Under the pieces are notes generated by a model. The model made no database searches. It was not told where the DNA came from and saw only the letters and a list, made by a program, of their open reading frames with translations. A DNA stretch of 64,000 bases from Croceicoccus estronivorus (GTDB lineage Bacteria > Pseudomonadota > Alphaproteobacteria > Sphingomonadales > Sphingomonadaceae), in contig NZ_JRQQ01000006.1 of the NCBI RefSeq assembly GCF_001625325.1, forward strand, positions 124,001-188,000. Reading direction: 5' to 3'. Both the position numbers and the translations under genes were made by a program. Below are positions 1-8,152 of the stretch, in pieces; position 1 is the first letter of the stretch; every line of letters starts with the position of its first letter.

Positions 1-52
1 TTTCCCCGTCAAGCCGGCCACGGCCGGAAATGTCCAATTCTGCACACTGGCT

Positions 53-1258
53 TCACTCTGCCAGACTGCTCCCGAATACGTACCAGCCACCCTTGCCGTG
101 GCGCGGGCGCCCCGGCTCATCCCATGCGAAGGCGTCCCTGCGATCGGGATATGCGCCAAGATCCGGCAGGATATGGGCAAAGCTGCGATCCGCGGTGAAA
201 CCGGCTTCCGCCATCAATTCAATCGGATCCTGTGCCCGAAACGCCGTATAAAACGGTTCGTTGTTGTGCTCCGTATCCCAGTTCCAGAAGAAATCTTCCC
301 AGGCATCGACCAAATGGGTTGCCGGCAATTCCAGATGCACCATCAAGCCGCCAGGACGCAGCAACCGGCGGCATTCGCGCAAGGCGTTGCGCGTCGCCTT
401 CACGGGAATTTCATGGAAGAAGAAACTGGAAACGATCATATCGAAATGCCCATCGGGGAAATCCATCGCCTCGGCATTCTGCTGACTGAAGTGAATCGGG
501 GCCCCCTGATGTTCGGCAAGGGCATGACCATAGCGTAACAGCGGCGCGCCAATGTCGACCCCATGCGCTTCCACATCCGGAAACACCTCCAGATAGGGAA
601 GCAGATTCTTGCCGGAGGACGTGCCGAGATCCAGCATCCGCTGCGGCTGAAAATCTGGATAGGCATGCCTGATCCAGCGGCTCATCACGCGTGCCGCGCC
701 ACCCCAGCTGCGGTGGCTCATGCTGGCGGTGAAGACTCTTGCCCCAAGACTGACAACTGCGCCTTGCGCCACGTCGTCAGCCACCCATTCGTTATGGAAA
801 CAGCCGGGGGTGAGATGCACGTCCAGCGCATCGAGGTAACGGGGGATCTCCAGCTCCGGGTCGAGCCGTAGCGAACCGCCCGCCGGATTCCGTTCGGCCG
901 CATCACGCGCGACATCGATCATGTCAGGCAAGACCCGCTCAACCTCGTCCTGCACGGACAGGAAGCACATTTCCTGCGCGTTGTAGCGTAGACTGCTGTA
1001 GAGCTGGTAGATCGGCTCATCTTCCAAGGCGTGTTCGATTGCCCGCGCCGTGTCGAATTGCGTGCCGCGTGCCTCGCCGGCAGGTTTGACCCGTTGCTCG
1101 AAATCGCGGCGAACGGCTTCCGGCATATCCTGGATCGCAAAACGCCTGAGCGCACTGCAGAAGCGTTGCCGCCCCCGCTCGTCCAGCGTCGGGTGAGCGA
1201 GCGCTTCGATATCGGGGATCGCCGAATTCTTCCTGTCGTCGGTCGCATTCGCAGCCAT
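53..1258 (-). CDS. Class I SAM-dependent methyltransferase
   Basis: A 401-residue protein with an uncharacterised helical N-terminal half (about residues 1-190) and a C-terminal Methyltransf_11/25-type Rossmann domain. Motif I is LDLGTSSGKN (about 209-218), the acidic residue of motif II is in HGVDIG (about 233-238), and the post-motif RLLRPGG is near 298-304. The ATG at 1258 is chosen over an upstream in-frame start because AAGGAGG lies 6 bases before it. The gene is divergent from the FAD monooxygenase at 1394, which suggests shared regulation with the catabolic operon. The substrate is unknown; an O- or C-methyltransferase acting on a pathway intermediate is possible. The class is secure, the role is not. 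Confidence 0.85.
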   Translation of the reverse strand: MAANATDDRKNSAIPDIEALAHPTLDERGRQRFCSALRRFAIQDMPEAVRRDFEQRVKPAGEARGTQFDTARAIEHALEDEPIYQLYSSLRYNAQEMCFLSVQDEVERVLPDMIDVARDAAERNPAGGSLRLDPELEIPRYLDALDVHLTPGCFHNEWVADDVAQGAVVSLGARVFTASMSHRSWGGAARVMSRWIRHAYPDFQPQRMLDLGTSSGKNLLPYLEVFPDVEAHGVDIGAPLLRYGHALAEHQGAPIHFSQQNAEAMDFPDGHFDMIVSSFFFHEIPVKATRNALRECRRLLRPGGLMVHLELPATHLVDAWEDFFWNWDTEHNNEPFYTAFRAQDPIELMAEAGFTADRSFAHILPDLGAYPDRRDAFAWDEPGRPRHGKGGWYVFGSSLAE

Positions 1259-1393
1259 GGATAACCTCCTTGGGCAAATTGCCCCAGCAGCCGTTCCGGC
1301 AAAATTTTTCCCTTGACCTGATGGGCCGTGAAAGGATTTACGCCAGACGAATAGTCTTATATCTAATACAAATCGCAACACAAGGGGTCACGT

Positions 1394-2593
1394 GTGCCAA
1401 ATAGCCTGAAACCAGTCGTTATCGCAGGCGCAGGGCCGGTTGGCCTGACTGCCGCCCGCCTGCTGCAAGAGCGTGGGATCCCGTTTCTCGTCCTCGAATC
1501 GGAAGCCGAACTGCCGGACGACCTGCGCGCTTCCACTTTCCATCCGCCGACGCTGGACATGCTGGAAACACTCGGGGCAGCGGCTCCGCTCATTGCCAAA
1601 GGGCTAATCAGCCCCACCTGGCAGATTCGCATGCATCCCTCGGGGGACCGCGCGGTATTCGACCTTGCGGCGATCGCGAACGACACGGCCCACCCCTACC
1701 GACTCCAATGCACGCAATCGACATTGTGCCGCATTCTGCTGGCCCAGGTCGTCGAGCGCGGCGGCACAGTGCACATGGGCACCAAAGTCGAAGCGGTCGA
1801 ACAGAGCGATGACGGAGTCCGGGTCACTGCCACAACCGCGGATGGCGAAACCGAAGTGTTCGAGGGCAGCTTTCTGATCGGGGCGGACGGATCGCGCAGC
1901 GTGATCCGCGATACCGTGGCATCCTCTTTCGACGGCAAGACATACCCCGAAACGACGATTCTGGCGACGACCCGCTTCCCGTTCGAGGAACACCTGCCTG
2001 GCCTGTCCAATGTGAATTATGTCTGGAAGGAAGGCGGCACGTTCAGCCTGCTGCGTCTGCCGGACCTGTGGCGGTGCAGTCTCTACCCCGACGGCGACGA
2101 AACCATCGAAGACGCCACGCAGCCCGCCAGCATTGCCCGCAAGCTGCAGGAAATCGCCCCCAGCAACGAACCGCATGTGGTCGAGGAAATCCGCCCCTAC
2201 CGCATTCACATGCGGATCGTGGATAATTACCGCAAAGGCCGCATCGTGCTGGCAGGCGATGCCGCGCATCTCAATTCGCCGTCCGGCGGCATGGGTATGA
2301 ACGGCGGCATCCACGATGCCTTCGAACTCGTTGCCACTCTGGCGGAAATCCTCGACGGTGCGCCTATAGAACTTCTGGACCGATATACCCGCCGCCGCCG
2401 CCGTATCGCGGAACAGGAAATTCTGACGCAGGCGGATCGCAATCGCGCACGGATGCAGGAACGCGCCCCGGAACGCCGCCGCGAAATGCTCACGGAATTG
2501 CAGAGGATCGCAGACGACCCCGCAAAAATGCGTGAACACCTGCTGCGCACGTCGATGATCACGGGTCTGCGCCAGGCAGGAGAAATCGCATGA
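1394..2593 (+). CDS. FAD-dependent aromatic-ring-type monooxygenase (PheA/TfdB family)
   Basis: A 399-residue flavoprotein of the p-hydroxybenzoate hydroxylase-like class. The dinucleotide-binding GAGPVG is at residues 12-17, the second FAD/NADPH motif GADGSRS at 163-169, and the third FAD motif GDAAH at 288-292, followed by a SGGMGMNGG stretch. These enzymes insert one oxygen atom using NAD(P)H and O2. It starts at GTG with AAGGGG 5-6 bases upstream. It is the first gene of a tightly packed operon with a racemase-fold enzyme, aldehyde dehydrogenase, SnoaL-like protein and probably the peroxidase. The protein lacks the C-terminal thioredoxin-like domain of longer phenol hydroxylases. The substrate cannot be read from sequence. 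Confidence 0.9.
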   Translation: MPNSLKPVVIAGAGPVGLTAARLLQERGIPFLVLESEAELPDDLRASTFHPPTLDMLETLGAAAPLIAKGLISPTWQIRMHPSGDRAVFDLAAIANDTAHPYRLQCTQSTLCRILLAQVVERGGTVHMGTKVEAVEQSDDGVRVTATTADGETEVFEGSFLIGADGSRSVIRDTVASSFDGKTYPETTILATTRFPFEEHLPGLSNVNYVWKEGGTFSLLRLPDLWRCSLYPDGDETIEDATQPASIARKLQEIAPSNEPHVVEEIRPYRIHMRIVDNYRKGRIVLAGDAAHLNSPSGGMGMNGGIHDAFELVATLAEILDGAPIELLDRYTRRRRRIAEQEILTQADRNRARMQERAPERRREMLTELQRIADDPAKMREHLLRTSMITGLRQAGEIA

Positions 2594-3360
2594 ACACGTC
2601 AGGTTACGATTATGGACGCAGAGGCATCCTGGGCATTGGCACTCCGCAGGCCAATCCCACAGTGGAAGCCGAAATGCACATCCTCTTTCCACCGACAGTC
2701 GCACTCGCCGCTGTCCGGCACACCAGCGTCGCGAAGGAACCACTCGACCGCCTGCGCGATTACCTGTGGGGTCTCCCTCAGGCCCTCACACAGTTCGACA
2801 GCCTGCAACCTGCCGTTTTCGGGTTCGCATGCACTGGCCCGTCCTATCTCGTCTCGACCGAGACGCAGGCCACGCTTGTCGCCAGCCTTGAGCAACGCTT
2901 CGGCTATCCCATCGTAACGGCAACTGACGCGATCACATGGCAGCTGAACCGGATCGGCGCCAAACGCATTGCGCTTGCCTCGCCCTATCCCGCGGCGCTG
3001 TCCGAGGCCGCGCATGCCTTCTGGCAGGCTGCCGGATTCGAAGTCGCGGAAGTCCGGCGCATCGACACCGGGATAGCCGACACGCGCGGGATTTATACGC
3101 TGGGCAGCGCCGATGCCCGCGCCACGGCCGAGGAAATGCGGGCCCTGCCTGTCGATGCCGTACTGCTCAGCGGTACGGGCATGCCCTCATTGACACTGAT
3201 TGCCGAAGCGGACCGCACAGCCGGGCCGCCGCTCATCTCCTCCAATCTCTGCATCGCAATGCGCATGTGCGACGTGGCGGGCATTGCCATGCCCCCCGTG
3301 TCAGAATGGAGCGAACGCCTTGCCCAAGCCACCGCCAAGCCAACCGGGAACATCTCATGA
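2590..3360 (+). CDS. Asp/Glu racemase-superfamily protein (maleate isomerase / arylmalonate decarboxylase-like)
   Basis: A 256-residue protein overlapping the preceding stop by ATGA, so probably translationally coupled. GTPQANPTVEAEM (about 17-29) and FACTGPSYL (79-87) match the maleate cis-trans isomerase / arylmalonate decarboxylase group. C81 sits at the first catalytic-cysteine position. At the second position, where maleate isomerase has Cys in a S-A-C-x-x-MPSL context, this protein reads LLSGTGMPSL (192-201) with no Cys. Typical two-cysteine isomerases use both residues, so a decarboxylase or one-base reaction is more likely than maleate isomerisation. It sits between an oxygenase and an aldehyde dehydrogenase, consistent with work on a dicarboxylic or enoate intermediate. 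Confidence 0.8.
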   Translation: MNTSGYDYGRRGILGIGTPQANPTVEAEMHILFPPTVALAAVRHTSVAKEPLDRLRDYLWGLPQALTQFDSLQPAVFGFACTGPSYLVSTETQATLVASLEQRFGYPIVTATDAITWQLNRIGAKRIALASPYPAALSEAAHAFWQAAGFEVAEVRRIDTGIADTRGIYTLGSADARATAEEMRALPVDAVLLSGTGMPSLTLIAEADRTAGPPLISSNLCIAMRMCDVAGIAMPPVSEWSERLAQATAKPTGNIS

Positions 3361-4826
3361 CCACGACACCCACCGCAATTATCGACTCCGAATCCCTCAC
3401 CGGAACGGGCCGCCCCGTTCCCGTCGTCGATCCGGCGAATGAGGAACTTGTCACTGAGATACCCGAGGCAGACGACGCCCTGGTCGATCAGGCCGTCGCA
3501 TCCGCCCGTGCCACTTTCGAGCGCGGCGACTGGCGCCTGATGAGTGTTGCTGACCGGCAAAAGGTGCTGCGCGCCTGTGCCGACGCGATCGACGCTGCGG
3601 CTGACGAAATCGCGGATATCGAATGCTCGAACACCGGCATCCCCTATGCCCAGATCCGCAATGGCCAGGCGCTTCGGTCTGCCGACAACTTCCGGTTCTT
3701 CGCCGATTATATCGGCCAGATGACCTCCGAACTCTACGAGCAGGAAAAAGACTATCTCACTTTCGTGCGGCGGGAACCGGTTGGCGTCGCAGGACTGATT
3801 TCTCCCTGGAATTCTCCACTGGCGCTCGGGTCGATGAAAGTCGCCTCCGCCATCGCGTTCGGCAACAGCTGCGTCCTGAAGCCCGCCGAGCAGGCCCCGC
3901 TGGGCCTTACGCGCCTGGTAGAGGTCATTCAGGGTGCCGGGTTGCCCCCCGGCGTCGTAAACCTCGTCAACGGCTTCGGCGCCAGCACCGGCGATCGCCT
4001 GGTGCGCCATCCCGACATTGCGTGCGTGTCCTTCACCGGCGGCACGCGCACCGGCAGGATCATCATGACCGCTGCGGGCGAAAACCTGAAACCTTCGATC
4101 ATGGAACTGGGCGGCAAGTCCGCGAACATCATCTTCGACGATGCCGATTTCGAACAGGCTCTGGACGGAGCCCTGATCGGGATCTTCAGCAACAATGGCC
4201 AACAGTGCCTCGCCGGATCGCGCATTCTGGTCCAACGGGGTATTGCCAAGGATTTTATCGAGGCTTTGGTCGAGCGCACGCGCAAGGTTCGCGTCGGCGA
4301 TCCGCGCGATCCGGCAACCGAAATCGGCCCACTCGCCAACCGCAACCACTACGATCACGTCATGAGCTTCGTTCCCGGTGCGAACGACAGCGGCGCCCGT
4401 ATCCTCGCCGGTGGGGGTCGCGCCGACGGTTTCGACAAGGGTTTCTACTTCAAGCCAACGGTCGCGGCAGTCGATTCCAACAGCCACCGGCTATGCCAGG
4501 ACGAGATTTTCGGTCCATTCGCCTCCCTGATGGTCTTCGATACCGATGAGGAGGCCTATCGCATCGCCAACGAATCGCGTTTCGGCCTGGTGGGTTATGC
4601 CTGGTCCCAGAGCATCGACCGCATCATGACCGCGCAGGATCGCATTTCTGCCGGCACGATCTGGTGCAACACGCCCATGATGCGCGACCTGCATGCTCCC
4701 TTCGGAGGCTTCCGCGAATCCGGTGTCGGGGCCGAGGGCGGACGTGCGGCGGAAATGTTCTTCACCCATCAGAAGACGGTGAGCATTCCGCGCAACCGCC
4801 TGAACCTCCGCAAACTGGGAGCCTGA
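3357..4826 (+). CDS. NAD(P)-dependent aldehyde dehydrogenase
   Basis: A 489-residue member of the aldehyde dehydrogenase superfamily, at the usual length. Catalytic Cys is C284 in GQQCLAGSR, the general base is E250 in MELGGKS, the cofactor-contacting K175 is in LKPAEQ, and the SFTGGTRTG turn is near 225-233. It oxidises an aldehyde to a carboxylate in the cytoplasm. The start at 3357 overlaps the previous stop by ATGA; a much longer upstream open frame is only the shadow of the preceding gene. The operon position suggests it handles an aldehyde made after ring oxidation. The overall resemblance is to betaine or hydroxymuconic semialdehyde dehydrogenases, but the substrate is not decided. Confidence 0.93.
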   Translation: MTTTPTAIIDSESLTGTGRPVPVVDPANEELVTEIPEADDALVDQAVASARATFERGDWRLMSVADRQKVLRACADAIDAAADEIADIECSNTGIPYAQIRNGQALRSADNFRFFADYIGQMTSELYEQEKDYLTFVRREPVGVAGLISPWNSPLALGSMKVASAIAFGNSCVLKPAEQAPLGLTRLVEVIQGAGLPPGVVNLVNGFGASTGDRLVRHPDIACVSFTGGTRTGRIIMTAAGENLKPSIMELGGKSANIIFDDADFEQALDGALIGIFSNNGQQCLAGSRILVQRGIAKDFIEALVERTRKVRVGDPRDPATEIGPLANRNHYDHVMSFVPGANDSGARILAGGGRADGFDKGFYFKPTVAAVDSNSHRLCQDEIFGPFASLMVFDTDEEAYRIANESRFGLVGYAWSQSIDRIMTAQDRISAGTIWCNTPMMRDLHAPFGGFRESGVGAEGGRAAEMFFTHQKTVSIPRNRLNLRKLGA

Positions 4827-4829
4827 CCG

Positions 4830-5321
4830 ATGACAAGCCAACTCCATCAGGAATTGTCGGAATTTCTCGATGCCTATTTCGCGGCATGGAACCGCTATGA
4901 CGTAGCTGCCATGCGCGCCTTGTGGGACGAGGATGAAGAGCAGGCGATCTACCTCGCCGAAGAATGCGAACCGCATCATGGCTGGGAACAGATCCTCGGC
5001 TACTGGAACGTGGACCGTTCGAAATCGGAACGCCTGCTGACCTGGCGCGATCTTACTGCCGTACAGGCGGGACCAGACGTCGCCATCGCTTTCTACCACG
5101 CGAACTGGAGCACATATATTCCCGGGAACCGCCTGTATCCCAAGCCGTTCGGCGGGCCGGTGCGTATTTCCATGGTGCTGCGCCGCAAGCCGGACGGCTG
5201 GCGGGCAATCCACTACATCGAAGCTCCCCTCGCCTCCATCGTCCAGCTGCGTGAAGCGCACGAAGCGGCCGTCGAGCCGGCACTACATGAACGCCTCGCC
5301 GCCAAGGGCATCACTTACTAG
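4830..5321 (+). CDS. SnoaL-like / NTF2-fold protein
   Basis: A 163-residue protein starting 3 bases after the aldehyde dehydrogenase stop. The N-terminal helix with AYFAAWNRYDVAAMRALW and the C-terminal strand pair around SMVLRRKPDGWRAIHYIEAP are typical of the NTF2-like cone fold (SnoaL/DUF4440 group). Such proteins serve as small hydrolases, isomerases, cyclases or ligand binders, and are common in sphingomonad catabolic operons. No catalytic residue set can be assigned with confidence. Its place in the operon makes a pathway isomerase or hydratase role plausible, but that is inference. Confidence 0.75.
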   Translation: MTSQLHQELSEFLDAYFAAWNRYDVAAMRALWDEDEEQAIYLAEECEPHHGWEQILGYWNVDRSKSERLLTWRDLTAVQAGPDVAIAFYHANWSTYIPGNRLYPKPFGGPVRISMVLRRKPDGWRAIHYIEAPLASIVQLREAHEAAVEPALHERLAAKGITY

Positions 5322-5341
5322 GCCATCAACGCATCGCTCGC

Positions 5342-5911
5342 ATGCAAATCAAGGAAAGCAACATTGGTACCGATATCCAGTCCATTCCGCTCACCACCAT
5401 CGACGGCAAGGAGGCCAGCCTGAGCGACTACGCAGGCAAGGTCGTACTTGTCGTCAATGTCGCCTCCAAATGCGGCCTGACACCGCAATACGAAGGGCTC
5501 GAAAAGCTCTATCGCGAAAAGAAGGACGAGGGCTTTGTCATTCTCGGCTTCCCGGCGAACAATTTCCTCGCCCAGGAGCCGGGCACTGACGAGGAGATCG
5601 CCAGCTTCTGTTCGTTGACCTACGACGTGACCTTCCCGATGTTTTCCAAGATCAGCGTCGCGGGCGAAGATCGCCACCCTCTCTACGCCGCACTCACCGC
5701 CGCGCAGCCGGAAGCGGCGAGCCCCAATGGAGAGGCGATGCGCGAACGGTTGGCGAGCAAGGATATTCCGATCTGGCCGAAACCCGAAGTGCTGTGGAAT
5801 TTCGAAAAGTTCCTGATCGGCAAGGATGGCACCGTAGTCACCCGCTTCGCACCCGACACGCCGCCTGATGATGCCGCGCTGAATACCGCCATCGACGAAG
5901 CGCTGGCCTGA
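5342..5911 (+). CDS. Glutathione peroxidase-family thiol peroxidase
   Basis: A 189-residue glutathione peroxidase-fold protein that would reduce hydroperoxides in the cytoplasm. Peroxidatic C44 lies in NVASKCGLTPQYEGL and the catalytic Trp-Asn pair in LWNFEKFL (about 151-158). C90 in SFCSLTYDVTFPM corresponds to the resolving Cys of thioredoxin-dependent members, so thioredoxin is the likelier reductant. The usual FPCNQF reads FPANNF here, replacing the tetrad Gln by Asn. No good ribosome site precedes this ATG, and the first about 10 residues may be extra. It follows the SnoaL-like gene by 20 bases, and a strong hairpin after it closes the operon. It may detoxify peroxides from the nearby oxygenases. 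Confidence 0.88.
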   Translation: MQIKESNIGTDIQSIPLTTIDGKEASLSDYAGKVVLVVNVASKCGLTPQYEGLEKLYREKKDEGFVILGFPANNFLAQEPGTDEEIASFCSLTYDVTFPMFSKISVAGEDRHPLYAALTAAQPEAASPNGEAMRERLASKDIPIWPKPEVLWNFEKFLIGKDGTVVTRFAPDTPPDDAALNTAIDEALA

Positions 5912-5932
5912 CGACAAACCCTGAACCGCTGA

Positions 5933-5975
5933 AAACCGCCGCCGGCCTTGGACAAGGCAATGCCGACGGCGGTTT
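5933..5975 (+). terminator. Rho-independent-type hairpin ending the monooxygenase operon
   Basis: AAACCGCCGCCGGC (5933-5946) pairs with GCCGACGGCGGTTT (5962-5975) at 13 of 14 positions around a 15-base loop. It has an A-tract before and a short T-tract at the end of the right arm. It lies 22 bases after the peroxidase stop and before the LuxR-type gene. An in-frame start for that gene at 5948 would fall inside the hairpin, which supports the later start at 6065. Confidence 0.65.
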
Positions 5976-6064
5976 CATCACAAGTGCCCTGTGCTTGCCC
6001 CGATATTCCGCCGATAGTAAACCGGCGATATAAACAGGCCTTCGAAGGCCGTGGGAGAGAGCCG

Positions 6065-7156
6065 ATGCACACCGACATGATCGAGGCGATACTCGATGCG
6101 CCCCTGGCGGATCGCCCATGGTCCCCCCTGTTCCCCGCACTGAACCGCCTGGCCGGCGGCATGCGTTGCATGATCCGGTTCGCACCATCGCGCATGCCCC
6201 AGCACGATTTGATCCTGACCAACGAAGACGATTCCCCCAGCGGCCTGGTGCAGATGTACCGCGAGGAATACTGCCACAAGGATCCCGTTTCGTACGAGGG
6301 ACTGGTTCCGGGGAACCTTTATGGCTTCGATGACCTGATCGACCGGAGCACGCTGTCGCGCTCGGAATTCTATCAGGATTTCTGCAAGCCATTCGGAATG
6401 CACCATGCGTTCTTTTCCTATCTCGGCCGCTTCGATGGTGTCGATGCCTGGCTCAACGGAGTGCGGGACCGACCATTTCAGCCCCGCGAATGGGGCGATC
6501 TGAAAGCAGCCCAGCCTTTCGTATCCACCGCCGCACGCTATTTTGTGCGCATGCAGGGTCTTGGCCGCGTGGCGAATGCGCTCGGGCAGGCGTGCGACCA
6601 TCTTGGCGCCGGTGTCGTCCTTGTCGACTCGCGCGGCAGGATCGTCGATTGCAATGTCGAAGCCCGCGACATTCTGATCGACGCCGGGATTGGCGTGGCG
6701 CATGGTGGGCCGCTCAGGCTCCCATCGGAAGGGGCAGGTTTCCTGAGCGACGTGCTCGATAACGGAAATGCTCATGCCGCGAAGCGGATCACCGCCTTCG
6801 AGTGTCTCGGCCATCCTGTCCATGTCGTGGCGCGCCGGGTTGAACAATCCGCGTTGCGACTGGCGACGGAACCAGCCGCAGTGATCCACTTGCGCCGCGA
6901 ACAACACGATATTCCCGCTGACGCCATTGAACGGATTGCCGCCCATTTCAGCCTCAGTCAGTCGGAGGCGCGCCTCTGTCTGCTATTGGCCAATGGCCTG
7001 TCGCTCGTCGAAAGCGCTGACCAGATGGGTCTGACGGTCGAAACGGCACGAACATACTGCAAACGCGCATTTGCCAAGACCGATACGACACGGCAGTCGG
7101 AACTCATCCGGCTGATCCTGAACAATATGCCGCTGCTCACGAAAACCCAGCACTGA
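6065..7156 (+). CDS. LuxR-family transcriptional regulator
   Basis: A 363-residue regulator with a C-terminal LuxR/FixJ-type helix-turn-helix at about residues 290-350 (LSQSEARLCLLLANGLSLVE followed by ESADQMGLTVETARTYCKRAFAK). The N-terminal part lacks a receiver Asp pattern. The segment around GVVLVDSRGRIVDCN (about 181-195) looks PAS-like, so a small-molecule ligand is possible. ATG 6065 is preceded by GGGAGAG. The gene stands alone on the plus strand between the monooxygenase operon and the convergent epimerase gene, and is the obvious local regulator for one or both oxygenase units. The target is inferred from position only. Confidence 0.83.
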   Translation: MHTDMIEAILDAPLADRPWSPLFPALNRLAGGMRCMIRFAPSRMPQHDLILTNEDDSPSGLVQMYREEYCHKDPVSYEGLVPGNLYGFDDLIDRSTLSRSEFYQDFCKPFGMHHAFFSYLGRFDGVDAWLNGVRDRPFQPREWGDLKAAQPFVSTAARYFVRMQGLGRVANALGQACDHLGAGVVLVDSRGRIVDCNVEARDILIDAGIGVAHGGPLRLPSEGAGFLSDVLDNGNAHAAKRITAFECLGHPVHVVARRVEQSALRLATEPAAVIHLRREQHDIPADAIERIAAHFSLSQSEARLCLLLANGLSLVESADQMGLTVETARTYCKRAFAKTDTTRQSELIRLILNNMPLLTKTQH

Positions 7157-7170
7157 CGGGCGGACGGCTA

Positions 7171-7190
7171 CCGCGCGAACCAATGCGCGG
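7171..7190. terminator. Weak hairpin between convergent genes
   Basis: CCGCGC (7171-7176) and GCGCGG (7185-7190) form a 6-base stem with an 8-base loop in the short gap between the convergent LuxR-type and epimerase genes. No T-run follows on either strand, so terminator function is uncertain. Confidence 0.25.
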
Positions 7191-7193
7191 CGA

Positions 7194-8111
7194 TCAGGCC
7201 CCGGCCACCGGCTTTCGCGCGTTCACCACATCCGCGAACGCCTGGTCGAGATCCCCCCGCCGATAACCCAGCAGAGCCGCTTCCCCAGCATCCGGCATAT
7301 AGAAAGCCGCATTTCCACGCCCTGCGTAAAGCGACCAGTCCGGCAACAGGGGATGCTCCTCGTCCCGTAAAGGAATGTCCTGCGGCAGCCCGGCTGCCTT
7401 GCGATATCTGTTCAGATATTCCTGAAACGTCAGGTTCTCGTCGCCAACGAGGTAGGCCTTGCCATTCTCACCATGGCGAAGGGCCCCGGCGATCGCATCA
7501 ATCAACGCCTCGACCGACATGAAGTTCACGCCGCCCGGCGGCGCGGAAAGCGGCACCTCGGGCATCCCACCAGTCGCATATCGGGCGTGAGCGCCCAGCC
7601 ATCCGGTATCGAGATGCTCGATATCGCCGATGATATAAGGCGGGTTCACACTGCATATTGAGAAATCGTCTGCTGCAAGCGCGCGGGCACCCTGGTCAGC
7701 CAGCAGGCGCGAGCGGACATAGGGGCTGCGTTCGATCGCATCTGGGACGACCTGGGGATAGAAGCTGCCGACATAGACGGCCCGCTTCACCCCGGCATCG
7801 CGCGCGGCGCGGAAGAAGCGCGGAACGCCTTCGATATTGGCACGCAGCAGGTGTTCCGCCTCGCTTTCATCCGGTTTGCGCTGGCGCGCATCGTTAGCCG
7901 CCGCGTGTATCACCGCGTCGAAACCGGCCAATTCCTCCACACCGAAATCACCAGCAACGTAATCACCTCGTATGAAGGGAAGCCCGGACAACGCCGTATG
8001 CCGGGCCGGGGGCCGGCGGGACGCAATCGTCACATCTTCCCCCTCCTGCCTCAGGCGCAGCGCCGTACCGCCGCCGATGAAACCCGAACCACCGATAATC
8101 AGTACCTTCAT
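7194..8111 (-). CDS. NAD(P)-dependent epimerase/dehydratase-family reductase
   Basis: A 305-residue extended short-chain dehydrogenase. The N-terminal nucleotide motif is GGSGFIGGG (residues 7-15), the strand with VIHAAA is near residues 66-71, and YVGSFYPQVVP occupies the place of the catalytic Ser/Tyr region. The canonical YxxxK is not obvious: SPYVRSRLLADQ carries Tyr with Arg at the expected Lys neighbourhood. Substrate reduction is therefore less certain than NAD(P) binding. It is the third gene of the minus-strand unit P450 - epoxide hydrolase - epimerase (41-base gap), suggesting it acts on the diol or a ketone derived from it. Confidence 0.8.
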   Translation of the reverse strand: MKVLIIGGSGFIGGGTALRLRQEGEDVTIASRRPPARHTALSGLPFIRGDYVAGDFGVEELAGFDAVIHAAANDARQRKPDESEAEHLLRANIEGVPRFFRAARDAGVKRAVYVGSFYPQVVPDAIERSPYVRSRLLADQGARALAADDFSICSVNPPYIIGDIEHLDTGWLGAHARYATGGMPEVPLSAPPGGVNFMSVEALIDAIAGALRHGENGKAYLVGDENLTFQEYLNRYRKAAGLPQDIPLRDEEHPLLPDWSLYAGRGNAAFYMPDAGEAALLGYRRGDLDQAFADVVNARKPVAGA

Positions 8112-8152
8112 GCCGCGGCTCCCGCGTTGAATAGCGCAATGTCGAACACGGA

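Noticed and set aside
14-27. CCGGCC-AC-GGCCGG inverted repeat at the window edge
   Set aside because: A short GC palindrome with a 2-base loop and no T-run, next to the end of the methyltransferase gene. It cannot form a normal hairpin loop and its context is cut off.
1604-2743. A 379-residue antisense frame over the FAD monooxygenase
   Set aside because: It overlaps an unmistakable flavoprotein gene with ribosome site and motifs; the antisense frame has none.
3093-4487. A 464-residue antisense frame over the aldehyde dehydrogenase
   Set aside because: The sense strand encodes an intact aldehyde dehydrogenase with all catalytic residues; the antisense frame shows no family features.
5948-6064. 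N-terminal extension of the LuxR-type regulator
   Set aside because: The extended start falls inside the hairpin that ends the previous operon; ATG 6065 has a good ribosome site.
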